Positions 9,119-17,788 of a stretch of 64,000 bases of DNA are shown here, piece after piece; the stretch's first letter is position 1; every line of letters begins with the position of its first letter. Below the pieces are notes generated by a model, which saw only the letters and a list, made by a program, of their open reading frames with translations, searched no databases and was not told where the DNA came from. The translations under genes and the position numbers were made by a program. Location: the NCBI RefSeq assembly GCF_004000905.1, contig NZ_BIMD01000004.1:112447-176446 (forward strand). Direction: 5' to 3'. This DNA is from Paenibacillus humicus NBRC 102415. Lineage in GTDB: Bacteria; Bacillota; Bacilli; Paenibacillales; Paenibacillaceae.

Positions 9119-9445
9119 ATCGGGGCAGGCGCCTTGAAGGGAGGGATGCGCTTTCGTCCGGCGCGGACGTGCTGTTTCCGTTCTATGCGGCCGAGCATGG
9201 CTGATGAAGCCGGAGCTGCGGGCAAGCTCAAGCCCGAGACTGCCCGCCTGCTCGCGAAGCCGGTTTTCCGAAAAAACGCCGAGCGCCCGCCGCAGACGCG
9301 CGGATTTCTCCTTTCTTCAAGGGGAACTCAAGAAATCCGGGTTCGACAGCGGCCCCAGGGGCCGCCCGAATTCGGAGCGGCTCGCCTTGCTCGGCGTTCA
9401 AGCCATCCGTTCAATTACGGTTCCTATCAGGGGAGGATATCCAAG
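9119..9445 (+). other. Intergenic region with two perfect palindromes
   Basis: No gene recognised in 327 bases between the last permease and the binding lipoprotein. It contains a 17-base perfect inverted repeat with a one-base centre (GCGGCCCC-A-GGGGCCGC, 9349-9365) directly followed by the 10-base palindrome CCGAATTCGG (9366-9375). There is no run of T after them, so this is not an intrinsic terminator. It could be an operator, or an RNA-processing or stabilising hairpin that sets the level of the binding protein relative to the permeases. A short reading frame at 9115-9204 has no supporting features. The ribosome site GGGGAGGA (9431-9438) belongs to the next gene. Confidence 0.5.
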
Positions 9446-10816
9446 ATGACCAGCAAAAAAACGATTCATTCCGTGCTCGGCACGGTGCTCGCCTTATCAT
9501 TCGTTCTGGCCGGCTGCAGCGGCAACAGCGCGAACAACGCTCCTGCCTCCGGAAGCCCGGCTCCGAGCACGGCGGCCGATACGGACGCGGCAGGCGGCGG
9601 AGGCGGCGCGGAAGAGAAGCATGATCCCGTCACGCTGAGGTTCATTTCGTGGAAGGATTCCTACAACGAGCTCTACGAGCTGTTCCACCGGAAATACCCC
9701 TGGATCACGATCCAGCAGATTCCCGTCAACTCCCAGCCGATCATGGAGATCATCGCGGCTCAGGAAGCGGCGGGCACGCCGGCGGATGTCACGGAGATCG
9801 ACTCCGACCTCATCACGTTCCAGCAGAACGGCCTGATCGAGGATCTGACGCCGTACATCGACAAGAGCGACATTTTCAAAAACGCCAAGTTCCCGGAAGG
9901 ATTTTTCGACACGATGACGTTCAAGGGCCAGAAGCTCGCCGTCCCGATGGTCGACGTGCCGATGTGGGTGCTCGTGAACAAGGACCTGCTCGCCAAGCAC
10001 GGCGTCGACATGCCGGGCAACGACTGGACGTACGACGACTTCCGCGACGTCGCCAAGCGGATCACCGATCCGGATGCGGGCGAATACGGCGTAACGACCC
10101 AGCCCGAGATCCAGATGCGGCTGCTCAGCACGAAGGCGATCGCGGACGGCCATGCCGACAATCTGCAGTACATGAACAAGGATTTGACGCAAAGCCTGCT
10201 CAGCACCCCGGATGTCATCAACGACGCCAAATGGCTGCGCGAGTTCGTGACGAAGGACGGCTCGATGCAGAGCGAGGCGGCGGCCGCGGCCAGCGGCGGC
10301 GTGACCAAGGAGTTCATCAACGGCAAGACCGGCTTCGCGATCGGCGGCGACTGGGTGCTGCCGACGCTCAAGGAGAAGGCGGCGTTCAGCTGGGATGTGC
10401 TGCCGTTCCCTAAAGGCAAGGTGAGCCAGCCGGGCTACTCCATCTACGGCCCGCTCGCGCTGCTGTCCGGCTCCAAGCATAAGGAGGAGGCGTTCCTCTG
10501 GCTCAGCTTCCAGTTCACCAAGGAAGCCCAGAAGTGGAAGATCGACCAGGGCGCGAACGCTTCGGTCGTCGATCCCGAGCTGACGGCTTATTACGACCAG
10601 GCTCCGATCTGGCAGGGCAAAAACATCGAGGCGGTCAAGATCGCGCAGAAGAACGCCTACATCCAGCCCGGCCTGACCGTCCCCGGCTGGAACGAGTACA
10701 ATTACAACAACATCGTCAACGACATCGTGTTCGGCGATCGCGACATCAACGACCTTATTCCGGAGACCGAGGCCTGGAACAAGAAGACAACCGAGCTGGC
10801 GGCGGCGCTGAAGTAG
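9446..10816 (+). CDS. Carbohydrate-binding lipoprotein of ABC importer
   Basis: Family 1 extracellular solute-binding protein of 456 residues. A lipoprotein signal ends in the lipobox VLAGC with Cys24 as the predicted lipidation site. A low-complexity linker rich in Ala, Ser and Gly (residues 25-60) leads into the binding domain (VTLRFISWKDSYNELYELFH; VPMWVLVNKDLLAKHGVDMP; FAIGGDWVLPTLKEK). The start at 9446 is preceded by GGGGAGGA; the frame stays open further upstream but without a ribosome site or signal sequence. It is the last gene of the block and is followed by a strong terminator. It most probably serves the permease pair at 7248-9118. Confidence 0.92.
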   Translation: MTSKKTIHSVLGTVLALSFVLAGCSGNSANNAPASGSPAPSTAADTDAAGGGGGAEEKHDPVTLRFISWKDSYNELYELFHRKYPWITIQQIPVNSQPIMEIIAAQEAAGTPADVTEIDSDLITFQQNGLIEDLTPYIDKSDIFKNAKFPEGFFDTMTFKGQKLAVPMVDVPMWVLVNKDLLAKHGVDMPGNDWTYDDFRDVAKRITDPDAGEYGVTTQPEIQMRLLSTKAIADGHADNLQYMNKDLTQSLLSTPDVINDAKWLREFVTKDGSMQSEAAAAASGGVTKEFINGKTGFAIGGDWVLPTLKEKAAFSWDVLPFPKGKVSQPGYSIYGPLALLSGSKHKEEAFLWLSFQFTKEAQKWKIDQGANASVVDPELTAYYDQAPIWQGKNIEAVKIAQKNAYIQPGLTVPGWNEYNYNNIVNDIVFGDRDINDLIPETEAWNKKTTELAAALK

Positions 10817-10863
10817 CGGCGAGGATGGGAATGGACTCTTCGGGCTGAAGGGAAGAAAAAGAA

Positions 10864-10910
10864 AAGGACTGTTCCGCAGAGCCTCGGGGCTCCAGGGAAC
10901 AGTCCTTTCT
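10864..10910 (+). terminator. Intrinsic terminator of the dual-importer block
   Basis: Long two-part hairpin: AAGGACTGTTCC pairs with GGAACAGTCCTT (10864-10875 with 10896-10907), and inside it GAGCC pairs with GGCTC around a TCGG tetraloop. It ends in a short T run. Confidence 0.85.
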
Positions 10911-11043
10911 GCGCGGCGGCAGCGAACAGATTGGAGCGGGAAAGCCCGCTTGCCTGATGAAGAGCGGAAGGGATCGAATTCGTCTATTGAACTTTATCTG
11001 GAGAATCCGCCAAGATCAGACGGGATTGTTTGCAATCGCCTCA

Positions 11044-11106
11044 TTGTCGGAACGACGAAGCGGAGCTATCATTAACGGGAAGCGATCTGAAATGAAAGCG
11101 CATACT
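11044..11106 (+). promoter_or_regulatory. Sigma-A promoter followed by a cre site
   Basis: TTGTCG (11044-11049), 17-base spacer, TATCAT (11067-11072) form a plausible sigma-A promoter. The sequence ATGAAAGCGCATACT at 11092-11106 fits the relaxed CcpA operator consensus WTGNAANCGNWNNCW at every fixed position. It lies about 15-30 bases downstream of the predicted start, where bound CcpA would act as a roadblock. Catabolite repression of the downstream operon is therefore likely. Confidence 0.6.
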
Positions 11107-11111
11107 CGATA

Positions 11112-11134
11112 AGGCGCCGTCCGGCGCCTGTTTT
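11112..11134 (+). terminator. Leader hairpin with T run, possible attenuator
   Basis: AGGCGCC (11112-11118) and GGCGCCT (11123-11129) form a perfect 7-bp stem with a GTCC loop, followed by G and TTTT. It lies between the predicted promoter and the binding-protein gene, so it could end transcripts early. It could equally be a leftover terminator of upstream reading. Confidence 0.5.
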
Positions 11135-11166
11135 CATATTCCATTCCGAAGGGAGGGCCCGCGCGC

Positions 11167-12720
11167 ATGTTCGCGACCAAGCTAGGCAAACTCGCAGCGG
11201 CTGCCTGCGTTCTCCTCATCGTGGCCGGCCTGTCCGTCTATATGGCCCGCGGCACGGACGGCCACGCTGCCCGGGAACCGCAGCTTCCGGCATCCGAGCC
11301 GGAGGTCACGCTCAAGTTCTACTTCGGCGGCGACAAAAAAGCCGCGACCGACGAAGTGTGGACGGCGGTTAGCGACTACGTCAAGTCCAAGGGCTTGAAC
11401 GTGAAGTTCAACGTCAACTTCATCCCCTGGCCGGAAATGCCGGGCAAGCTGCTCGTGATGGCAGCCGCCGGCGACCGCTGGGATCTGAACTTCGATTCGG
11501 ACAACTCCTATCAGCAGATGGCGGCGCGCGGTTCCTACCTGCCCCTGAACGAGCTGCTGCCGAAGTACGCTCCCCGCCTGTACGAAAAATACAAGGATCT
11601 GGACACGCTGTCCGCCACGACGGTGAAGGGCGAGGTGATCGCCCTGCCCTGGACGATCAAGATGAACCAGCGCTTCTACGCCGGCTGGCGCTCCGATCTC
11701 GCCGAGAAGGCCGGCATCCGCCGCAGCCCGGGCTCCGTCCGGACGGTCGAGGACGTCGATGTGCTCCTGCATGAGCTGAAGGCGGCCTATCCCGACGCCA
11801 AGTTCACGCGGACGTCTCCGCTGCCTCTCTATATGATGCGGGAGGAGTGGGTCGACCTCGGCTTCCACGGCCTCGGCTTCTATTACGGCGATCCGCAGGT
11901 GAAGGTGCGGGCGATCGAGGAGCAGCCATTTTACCGGGAGTCTGCGGAGATGAGCCGGAAATGGTACAACGACAACATCCTCAACCGCGACGCGACGATC
12001 GACAAAGAGAGCGCCGCCGACCAGTGGAGGAACGGGAAGATGCTGTTCACCATCACTTCCCACGAATGGGCCTACGCCGCCGATCCGGGCTTCTCGGACG
12101 GCTCGTACCGCCAGCAGATGTCGCTGATGTATCCCGGCAAGCGGTATATCAACCGTTCTCCGATCGCGAACGTGGCCGCCATCAACCGCAACTCCGAGCA
12201 TCCCGACCGGGTGCTCCGCTTCCTGGACATGATGGAGACGGACCGGACGCTCTATGATCTCGTCATTTACGGCATCGAGGGCAAGACGTACGAGCTGGAG
12301 GGAGACACGGCGGTCTATCCCGGCAACATGGGGTTCGCCACGAGCAATTATATGGACTGGGGCGGCCAATGGGCGTTCTGGAAGCCGGCGTTCATGCGCC
12401 CGACCGCTACGTATCCGGCAGGCTTCTGGGAAGAGGAGACGCGCTTCGCCGAGCAGCCGATGAACGTGAAGTCGCCCGTGGAAGGGCTGTTCATCAGCGA
12501 TGCGGGCATCGGCGCCAAGCTGGCCGCGCGCGATCAGAGCTACGAGGATAAGGGGAAGGCGATCGAATACGGCATGGTCCAGGATGTCGGCCCATCCGTG
12601 GAAGCCTATATCGCGCTTCAGAAAAGGAACGGCCTGGACACGGTCATTGCCGACGTGCAGAGGCAGATCGACGACTATCTGGGCGCGAAAACAAATCAGC
12701 GTGCGAAGTCTGGAGGATGA
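11167..12720 (+). CDS. Extracellular solute-binding protein (LplA/DUF3502-like)
   Basis: Carbohydrate-binding protein of 517 residues. The N-terminus (KLGKLAAAACVLLIVAGLSVYM) is a hydrophobic export or anchor segment. There is a Cys at residue 14, but too early and without a standard lipobox, so it may be anchored by an uncleaved helix instead of lipid. The mature part contains VTLKFYFGGDKKAATDEVW and WDLNFDSDNSYQQMAARGSYLPL. The C-terminus (NGLDTVIADVQRQIDDYLGA) matches the end of DUF3502-type binding proteins. Ribosome site GAAGGGAGGG precedes the ATG. No permease is adjacent; the two-component genes follow 4 bases later. It may therefore feed an importer elsewhere, or present ligand to the kinase (inference). 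Confidence 0.85.
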   Translation: MFATKLGKLAAAACVLLIVAGLSVYMARGTDGHAAREPQLPASEPEVTLKFYFGGDKKAATDEVWTAVSDYVKSKGLNVKFNVNFIPWPEMPGKLLVMAAAGDRWDLNFDSDNSYQQMAARGSYLPLNELLPKYAPRLYEKYKDLDTLSATTVKGEVIALPWTIKMNQRFYAGWRSDLAEKAGIRRSPGSVRTVEDVDVLLHELKAAYPDAKFTRTSPLPLYMMREEWVDLGFHGLGFYYGDPQVKVRAIEEQPFYRESAEMSRKWYNDNILNRDATIDKESAADQWRNGKMLFTITSHEWAYAADPGFSDGSYRQQMSLMYPGKRYINRSPIANVAAINRNSEHPDRVLRFLDMMETDRTLYDLVIYGIEGKTYELEGDTAVYPGNMGFATSNYMDWGGQWAFWKPAFMRPTATYPAGFWEEETRFAEQPMNVKSPVEGLFISDAGIGAKLAARDQSYEDKGKAIEYGMVQDVGPSVEAYIALQKRNGLDTVIADVQRQIDDYLGAKTNQRAKSGG

Positions 12721-12724
12721 TAGG

Positions 12725-14362
12725 ATGCTCAGCGCATTGATCGTGGATGACGAATACGAGATTCGCGAAGGCCTCCGCCGAAGGATTCCCTGGTCGGAAT
12801 TCGGCATCGGCACCGTGCTGGTGGCGGACGACGGGGACGAGGCGCTGACGATGGCCGCCGAAGCGAGGCCGGATCTCATCATTACGGACATCAAGATGAA
12901 CCGGATGTCGGGACTGGAGCTTCTGGACGCGCTCAGGGAAGTGCCGGACTACGACTGGCAGGCCGTTCTGATCAGCGGTTACGACGATTTCGAGCTCGTC
13001 AAGCAGGGCATGCAGCTGTCGGCGATGGACTATATCCTGAAGCCGATCAACAGGGAGGAGCTGGAGCGGATCGTGCGCAGGGCGGTCGACCTCATCGTCG
13101 GCAAGCGGATGGACAAGCAGAGCCGCGAGCTGATGAACGATCAGATGCGGCTGGCGATGCCGAAGCTGCGCGAGGAGCTGCTGCGGGAAATCGTGGAGAG
13201 CGACTATGATCCTTACCGGGAGACGCGCGTGCTGCACCGGCTTAAGGCGCTTCAGCTGGGATGGCTCGAGAAGACGCCGCTCATGCTCCTGATGGCGGAG
13301 CCCGACGATCTCAAGGCCGTCGCTTCCCAGCGAAGCTTTCCGTCCGAGAAGGAGCTGATCCTGTTCGGCATCGGCAACGTGATGAGCCAGACGCTGCAGG
13401 AGGAATACCCGGGCGAGTTCACGCTGTTCACCGATTCCGGCGACCGCTGGATCGCCGTCCTCGGCAGCCGGGACGGGCGGCATCCGGAGCAGAGCCTCGC
13501 CGTAGCGGGCGTCTGCCTGCAGCGGATCAACCAGTTCGTCAAGGTGAAGGCGAGCATCGCCCTGACGAGCGTGCCGAAGGACTGGAGCCATCTGCATGCC
13601 CAGTACGTCGAATGCGGCGAGTGGCTGGAGCAGAAGGCGCTTTACGGCGGCAACCGGCTGTTCACGGAGACGATGGACGAGGAGAGCCGGCACGAAGGCC
13701 CGCTGTCCATCCGCGAGCCCGCGGACGCGCTCGATCTCGTCCGCTACGGCTCCGATCAGGACATCACGGCAGCGATGGCCGGCTTCGTCGACATGGTGAA
13801 GGGCTGGGAGCTGGCGACCCTCAAGGATATCCAGCAGCAGCTGTTCAAGTGGCTGATGGGCATCTGCCGGGCCGCCTCCGCGGCGGGCTGGGCGGACCGC
13901 ACCTGGGAGAAGGATCCCATCGCGCTGTGGGAGCAGCTGGAGCTCTACGACAATCTCTTGTCGCTGCAGGAGCATGCGGAGACCGTCCTGCTCTCGATGG
14001 CGGCCGACTTTCGGCGGATGACGGAGCCGACGAGCCAGATCGTCCACGAAGCGGAGAAGATCATCGCCTCGAGGTTCGGGGACAATCTGTCGCTGCAGGC
14101 GGTGGCGGAGGAAGTCCATGTCACGCCCGTCTGGCTGAGCAAGCTGTTCAAGAAGGAGAAGGGCAAGACGTTCCTGGAGGCGCTCACGGAAACCCGGATG
14201 GCGAGGGCCAAGGAAATGCTTGGAGACGTGAAGTTCAAAATCTACCAGATCTCCTATCAGGTCGGCTACAAGGACCCGGTGCATTTCACCAAGCTGTTCA
14301 AGAAGCAGACGGGCATCACGCCGAAGGAATACCGGAGACAGCGGGGAATTCTGGATGATTAA
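12725..14362 (+). CDS. AraC-family two-component response regulator (YesN-like)
   Basis: Response regulator of 545 residues. Residues 1-125 are a receiver domain (LIVDDEYEIREGLRRRIPW; phosphoacceptor Asp in IITDIKMNRMSG near residue 55; conserved Lys in YILKPIN). A long middle region of about 300 residues without a clear family follows. Residues of about 445-545 are an AraC-type double helix-turn-helix (LSLQAVAEEVHVTPVWLSKLF; IYQISYQVGYKDPVHFTKLFK). The start at 12725 is just after the binding-protein stop; the upstream extension of this frame lies inside that gene. It overlaps the kinase gene by 8 bases. It likely activates carbohydrate-uptake or degradation genes such as the nearby GH43 gene. 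Confidence 0.93.
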   Translation: MLSALIVDDEYEIREGLRRRIPWSEFGIGTVLVADDGDEALTMAAEARPDLIITDIKMNRMSGLELLDALREVPDYDWQAVLISGYDDFELVKQGMQLSAMDYILKPINREELERIVRRAVDLIVGKRMDKQSRELMNDQMRLAMPKLREELLREIVESDYDPYRETRVLHRLKALQLGWLEKTPLMLLMAEPDDLKAVASQRSFPSEKELILFGIGNVMSQTLQEEYPGEFTLFTDSGDRWIAVLGSRDGRHPEQSLAVAGVCLQRINQFVKVKASIALTSVPKDWSHLHAQYVECGEWLEQKALYGGNRLFTETMDEESRHEGPLSIREPADALDLVRYGSDQDITAAMAGFVDMVKGWELATLKDIQQQLFKWLMGICRAASAAGWADRTWEKDPIALWEQLELYDNLLSLQEHAETVLLSMAADFRRMTEPTSQIVHEAEKIIASRFGDNLSLQAVAEEVHVTPVWLSKLFKKEKGKTFLEALTETRMARAKEMLGDVKFKIYQISYQVGYKDPVHFTKLFKKQTGITPKEYRRQRGILDD

Positions 14363-16172
14363 GGCTTCGCTGAAGCTCGCCTCCTCGTTCCGCAACAGGA
14401 TGATCCTGATCTTCTTCGCCATCACGATCGTGCCGTTCATCCTCTTCGCTTCCTACGCATATACCAAGTCGGTCGAAGGCATCCAGAAGGCGAACGAGAC
14501 GTTCTCGATGGGATATCTGGAGCAGGCCCAGAAAAATGTGGAGGCTTACCTGAGCCAGCTGAACGACCAGATCAACGACCTGATCGGGGACAAGACGCTG
14601 CAGACGCTGCTGGAGCGGCCGCCGGCCAGCGCGCAGGATGAGGAAGCCTTCGCGGTCAACATGCTGAATCTCGTCTATCAGAAGAAAAAGCAGATCGACG
14701 CCCTTCAGCTCCGCGTCTATCCGCTGCCGCTGCAGGCGTATCCGACCTATATGAGGACGCTGGGAGAATCGCCGGGCATCGGCGGGAAGGCCTGGTTCGC
14801 TGGGGCGAGGGAAAGCTCGGTGCCGACCTGGCATCTGTCCCTGCATGAGGGGCCGGGCGGCAGCCCGCTGCTCGTCTACGTGAAGACGTTCACCGGGCTG
14901 CATGACCGAGTGCCGCGCGGGCTGGTCGTCACGGATCTGGCCGACAGCCATCTGAGCCGCTTCTTCTCGCCGACCAAGCAGCTGGAAGGGCAGAAGTTCC
15001 TCGTCATCGGCCAGGGCGGCGAGGTGCTCTTCGACTCCTCCCGCAACGAGACGACCGGGCAGACGTTCGGTTCGGCGAAGCTCGCGGAGCAGCGCAGCAT
15101 CCATACGGAAGGCGAGCTCAGGCTGTCGCTGCACGGCAAGGAGCATCTGGCTACGTTCGTCAATATGGAGAGCCTGCCGTGGACGATCGTCAGCCTGACG
15201 CCGATGAGCGCCCTGACCAAGCCGGTGGAGGACTTGAACAGGCTGCTGGTCTTTTTCCTCATCGCATACCTGGTCTGCTCCGTCGGCGTCGTCGCCTACA
15301 TCACCCTGACCTTCACCCAGCCGGTCTTCCAGCTCGTGCGGCTCATGCGGAGGCTGGAGGAGGGCGACTTCAAGCTCGCCATACCGCATCAGAAGCGCCA
15401 GGATGAGATCGGCTGGCTGTACCGGGGCTTCAGCAGCATCCTGCGCAAAATCGAAGGGCTGATCGAGCAGTCGACCCGGGCCGAGCGCAACAAGAAGGAG
15501 CTGGAGTTCCAGGTGCTCAGCCATCAGATCAACCCGCATTTTCTCTACAATACGCTGGAGTCCATCCGGTGGAAGGCGGAGAACCACGGCCGCAGCGACA
15601 TCGGGGAGATGGTGTCGGCGCTCGGCAATCTGCTGAGGCTGAGCCTCAACCAGGGCAAGGACATCACGACGGTCGGCCGCGAAATCGAGCAGGTGAAGGC
15701 GTTCGTGCAGATCGAGCAGGCGCGGATCGGCCAGCCGCTGCGGGTCGTCTATTTCTTCGACGAGGAGATGCTTGCCCTGCCGTTCATGAGGCTGCTGCTG
15801 CAGCCGCTGGTCGAGAATGCCATCCAGCACAGCATCCGCGGCAACTTCGAGAAGGGAAAGGTGCTGCTCTCCGGGCATGTCGAGGAGGGAGATATGGTCA
15901 TCGCGATCTCCGACAACGGCAAGGGCATTCCCGACTCCGTCCTGCGGCAGCTGGACGATGGCGAGGACGGAGCGGGCGGCGGGGAAGGCAAGCGGCCGGG
16001 CGTCGGGCTGCGCAACGTCAACGAACGGCTGAAGCTGTATTTCGGGAACGACTACAAGCTCCAGATCGATACCGGTGAAGGAAAAGGGACGAAGATTACG
16101 ATCCGCCACCCTATTCTGCCGGCCGGGGAACCGGGGGATGAGGATGGCGATGGATTGGAGAGGCGGGGGTAA
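14355..16172 (+). CDS. Sensor histidine kinase (YesM-like)
   Basis: Kinase of 605 residues, partner of the preceding regulator. Two membrane segments (MILIFFAITIVPFILFASYA near 16-35, LLVFFLIAYLVCSVGVVAYI near 297-316) enclose an extracytoplasmic sensing domain. A HAMP segment follows (LVRLMRRLEEGDFKLAIPHQ). The His box is LSHQINPHFLYNTLESIRWK, as in the PF06580 His_kinase family, with the phosphoacceptor His before QINPHF. The ATPase part shows LVENAIQHSI, ISDNGKGIP and GVGLRNVNERLKLYFG. The start overlaps the regulator's last codons. The signal sensed is probably a sugar or the binding protein at 11167-12720. Confidence 0.93.
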   Translation: MIKASLKLASSFRNRMILIFFAITIVPFILFASYAYTKSVEGIQKANETFSMGYLEQAQKNVEAYLSQLNDQINDLIGDKTLQTLLERPPASAQDEEAFAVNMLNLVYQKKKQIDALQLRVYPLPLQAYPTYMRTLGESPGIGGKAWFAGARESSVPTWHLSLHEGPGGSPLLVYVKTFTGLHDRVPRGLVVTDLADSHLSRFFSPTKQLEGQKFLVIGQGGEVLFDSSRNETTGQTFGSAKLAEQRSIHTEGELRLSLHGKEHLATFVNMESLPWTIVSLTPMSALTKPVEDLNRLLVFFLIAYLVCSVGVVAYITLTFTQPVFQLVRLMRRLEEGDFKLAIPHQKRQDEIGWLYRGFSSILRKIEGLIEQSTRAERNKKELEFQVLSHQINPHFLYNTLESIRWKAENHGRSDIGEMVSALGNLLRLSLNQGKDITTVGREIEQVKAFVQIEQARIGQPLRVVYFFDEEMLALPFMRLLLQPLVENAIQHSIRGNFEKGKVLLSGHVEEGDMVIAISDNGKGIPDSVLRQLDDGEDGAGGGEGKRPGVGLRNVNERLKLYFGNDYKLQIDTGEGKGTKITIRHPILPAGEPGDEDGDGLERRG

Positions 16173-16321
16173 GCGCCGCTTTTAGCCTGAAAGTCCGGCA
16201 GCGGCCAAGGAACCCCTGCAAAGTTTAAGGATGCCTCATTTCGAGCATGTCCGGCACCGCGGTAAGATAATGGCATGCGCCGCGGCATGATAGGACAACA
16301 GCTATTCGAGGAGGATTCGGC

Positions 16322-17632
16322 ATGAGCCATCCCATAGAAGCATCTGCGAAAAAAACGGCGGGAAATCCCGTCATCACATCCATCTACACGGCGGATCCGT
16401 CGGCCCATGCGTGGGGAGACGGAAGAATCTACGTGTATGCCTCCCATGACATGGACCCGGCCCGAGGCTGCGATCTCATGGACCGCTACCATGTCTTCTC
16501 ATCGGACGATATGGTGAACTGGATCGACGAGGGCGAGATCCTGCGCTCCGAGGACGTCTCCTGGGGACGGCCGGAGGGCGGATTCATGTGGGCGCCGGAC
16601 GCCGCATGCAAGGATGGAATCTATTACTTCTATTATCCCCATCCAAGCGGTTCCCAGTGGAACGATACGTGGAGGATCGGAGTGGCGACGAGCAGCGAGC
16701 CGGCGCGGGGATTCGTTGACCGGGGATATATCGAGGGACTCGGCGGCTTCGCCATGATCGATCCGTGCGTATTCACCGACGGCGACGGCCGTTCCTATAT
16801 GTATTATGGCGGCGGCGGCAAGTGCCAGGGCGGCCAGTTGGGAGAGGACATGATGTCCATCCAGGGCGCCATGGCGGATATGGAAGGGCTCGAGGATTTC
16901 CATGAAGCCGCGTGGGTGTTCAAGCGGGAAGGAATCTACTACCTCACCTATGCCGACAACCTGCATGACAACAACCGGATGCATTATGCGACGAGCCGCC
17001 ATCCGCTCGGACCATGGACCTACGGGGGAATCTTCCTGGAGCCGACCGGATGCTCCACTACCCACGGCTCGGTCGCGGAGTTCAAGGGACAATGGTATTT
17101 GTTCTACCATAATCAGGCCATCTCCGGAGAAGGAAATCTTCGGAGCATGTGCATCGACGAGCTCCGCTTCGAGGAGGACGGCTCCATCCGGACCGTCGTC
17201 CAGACGAAGGAAGGCGTGCGTGCCGCAGGCGGCGGGGCAGGCCGGACCGGCACGGCCTCCGTCTACCCGGCCGGCGGCTGCGCTCCCGGCGGCGGAGCCG
17301 GTCTGGAGCCGATCGGCAGCGGGGAACAGGCGCTCGTCGGCATGCATCTTCCGGAGGCGTTCGCCGTCTTCGGCGGCGTGGACGGAGGCGCCGGCGGCAG
17401 AGCCTACGTCGAGCTCCGCTATGCGACGGACGAGCGCCTGGCCAAGGTGAATCTGACCGTCAACGGCAGCGACTATTCGCTGCTGAATGCGCTGTCCACG
17501 GGCGCCGGCGGCAGCTTTGCCGGCCGTACCGGCATTACGGTGCCGCTGGAGCCGGGCAGCCGCAATGAAATCAGGCTGGACGGCGGCAAGGGGAGCTTGT
17601 CCATCCTGTCCGTCTCCGTTCAGCTGCTCTAG
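16322..17632 (+). CDS. GH43 family glycoside hydrolase with C-terminal carbohydrate-binding-like region
   Basis: Enzyme of 436 residues without a signal peptide, so probably cytoplasmic, acting on imported arabino- or xylo-oligosaccharides. The five-bladed propeller features of GH43 are visible: the catalytic base Asp in SIYTADPSAHAWGDGRIYV, the pKa-tuning Asp in FAMIDPCVFTDGDG, and the acid Glu in DFHEAAWVFKREGIYYLTY. Residues of about 310-436, after a Gly/Ala-rich linker, resemble a CBM6-like beta-sandwich (YVELRYATDERLAKVNLTVN). Ribosome site GAGGAGG precedes the ATG. It has its own 149-base upstream gap with a small inverted repeat (CATGC-GCCGCG-GCATG, 16274-16289). The exact substrate cannot be assigned. 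Confidence 0.9.
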   Translation: MSHPIEASAKKTAGNPVITSIYTADPSAHAWGDGRIYVYASHDMDPARGCDLMDRYHVFSSDDMVNWIDEGEILRSEDVSWGRPEGGFMWAPDAACKDGIYYFYYPHPSGSQWNDTWRIGVATSSEPARGFVDRGYIEGLGGFAMIDPCVFTDGDGRSYMYYGGGGKCQGGQLGEDMMSIQGAMADMEGLEDFHEAAWVFKREGIYYLTYADNLHDNNRMHYATSRHPLGPWTYGGIFLEPTGCSTTHGSVAEFKGQWYLFYHNQAISGEGNLRSMCIDELRFEEDGSIRTVVQTKEGVRAAGGGAGRTGTASVYPAGGCAPGGGAGLEPIGSGEQALVGMHLPEAFAVFGGVDGGAGGRAYVELRYATDERLAKVNLTVNGSDYSLLNALSTGAGGSFAGRTGITVPLEPGSRNEIRLDGGKGSLSILSVSVQLL

Positions 17633-17663
17633 TCGCAAACGGTTCTTTCCCGCTTCACAGCTC

Positions 17664-17706
17664 AAGCCGGCCGGCGCCGATGATCGGTGCGCCTGCCGGC
17701 TTTTTG
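17664..17706 (+). terminator. Intrinsic terminator after the GH43 gene
   Basis: AAGCCGGC...GGCGC pairs with GCGCC...GCCGGCTT and is followed by a TTTTT run. It ends the second carbohydrate unit. Confidence 0.85.
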
Positions 17707-17788
17707 CCGTTTCAAGACAAGGCGATCGGAACGTGCTGCAATTGGGAGCGATGGGGAGCGGAATGGCTTCGGTGATTCCATGCTAGGG

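Noticed and set aside
9115..9204. 29-codon frame overlapping the last permease stop
   Set aside because: Short, no export or domain features, and no distinct ribosome site.
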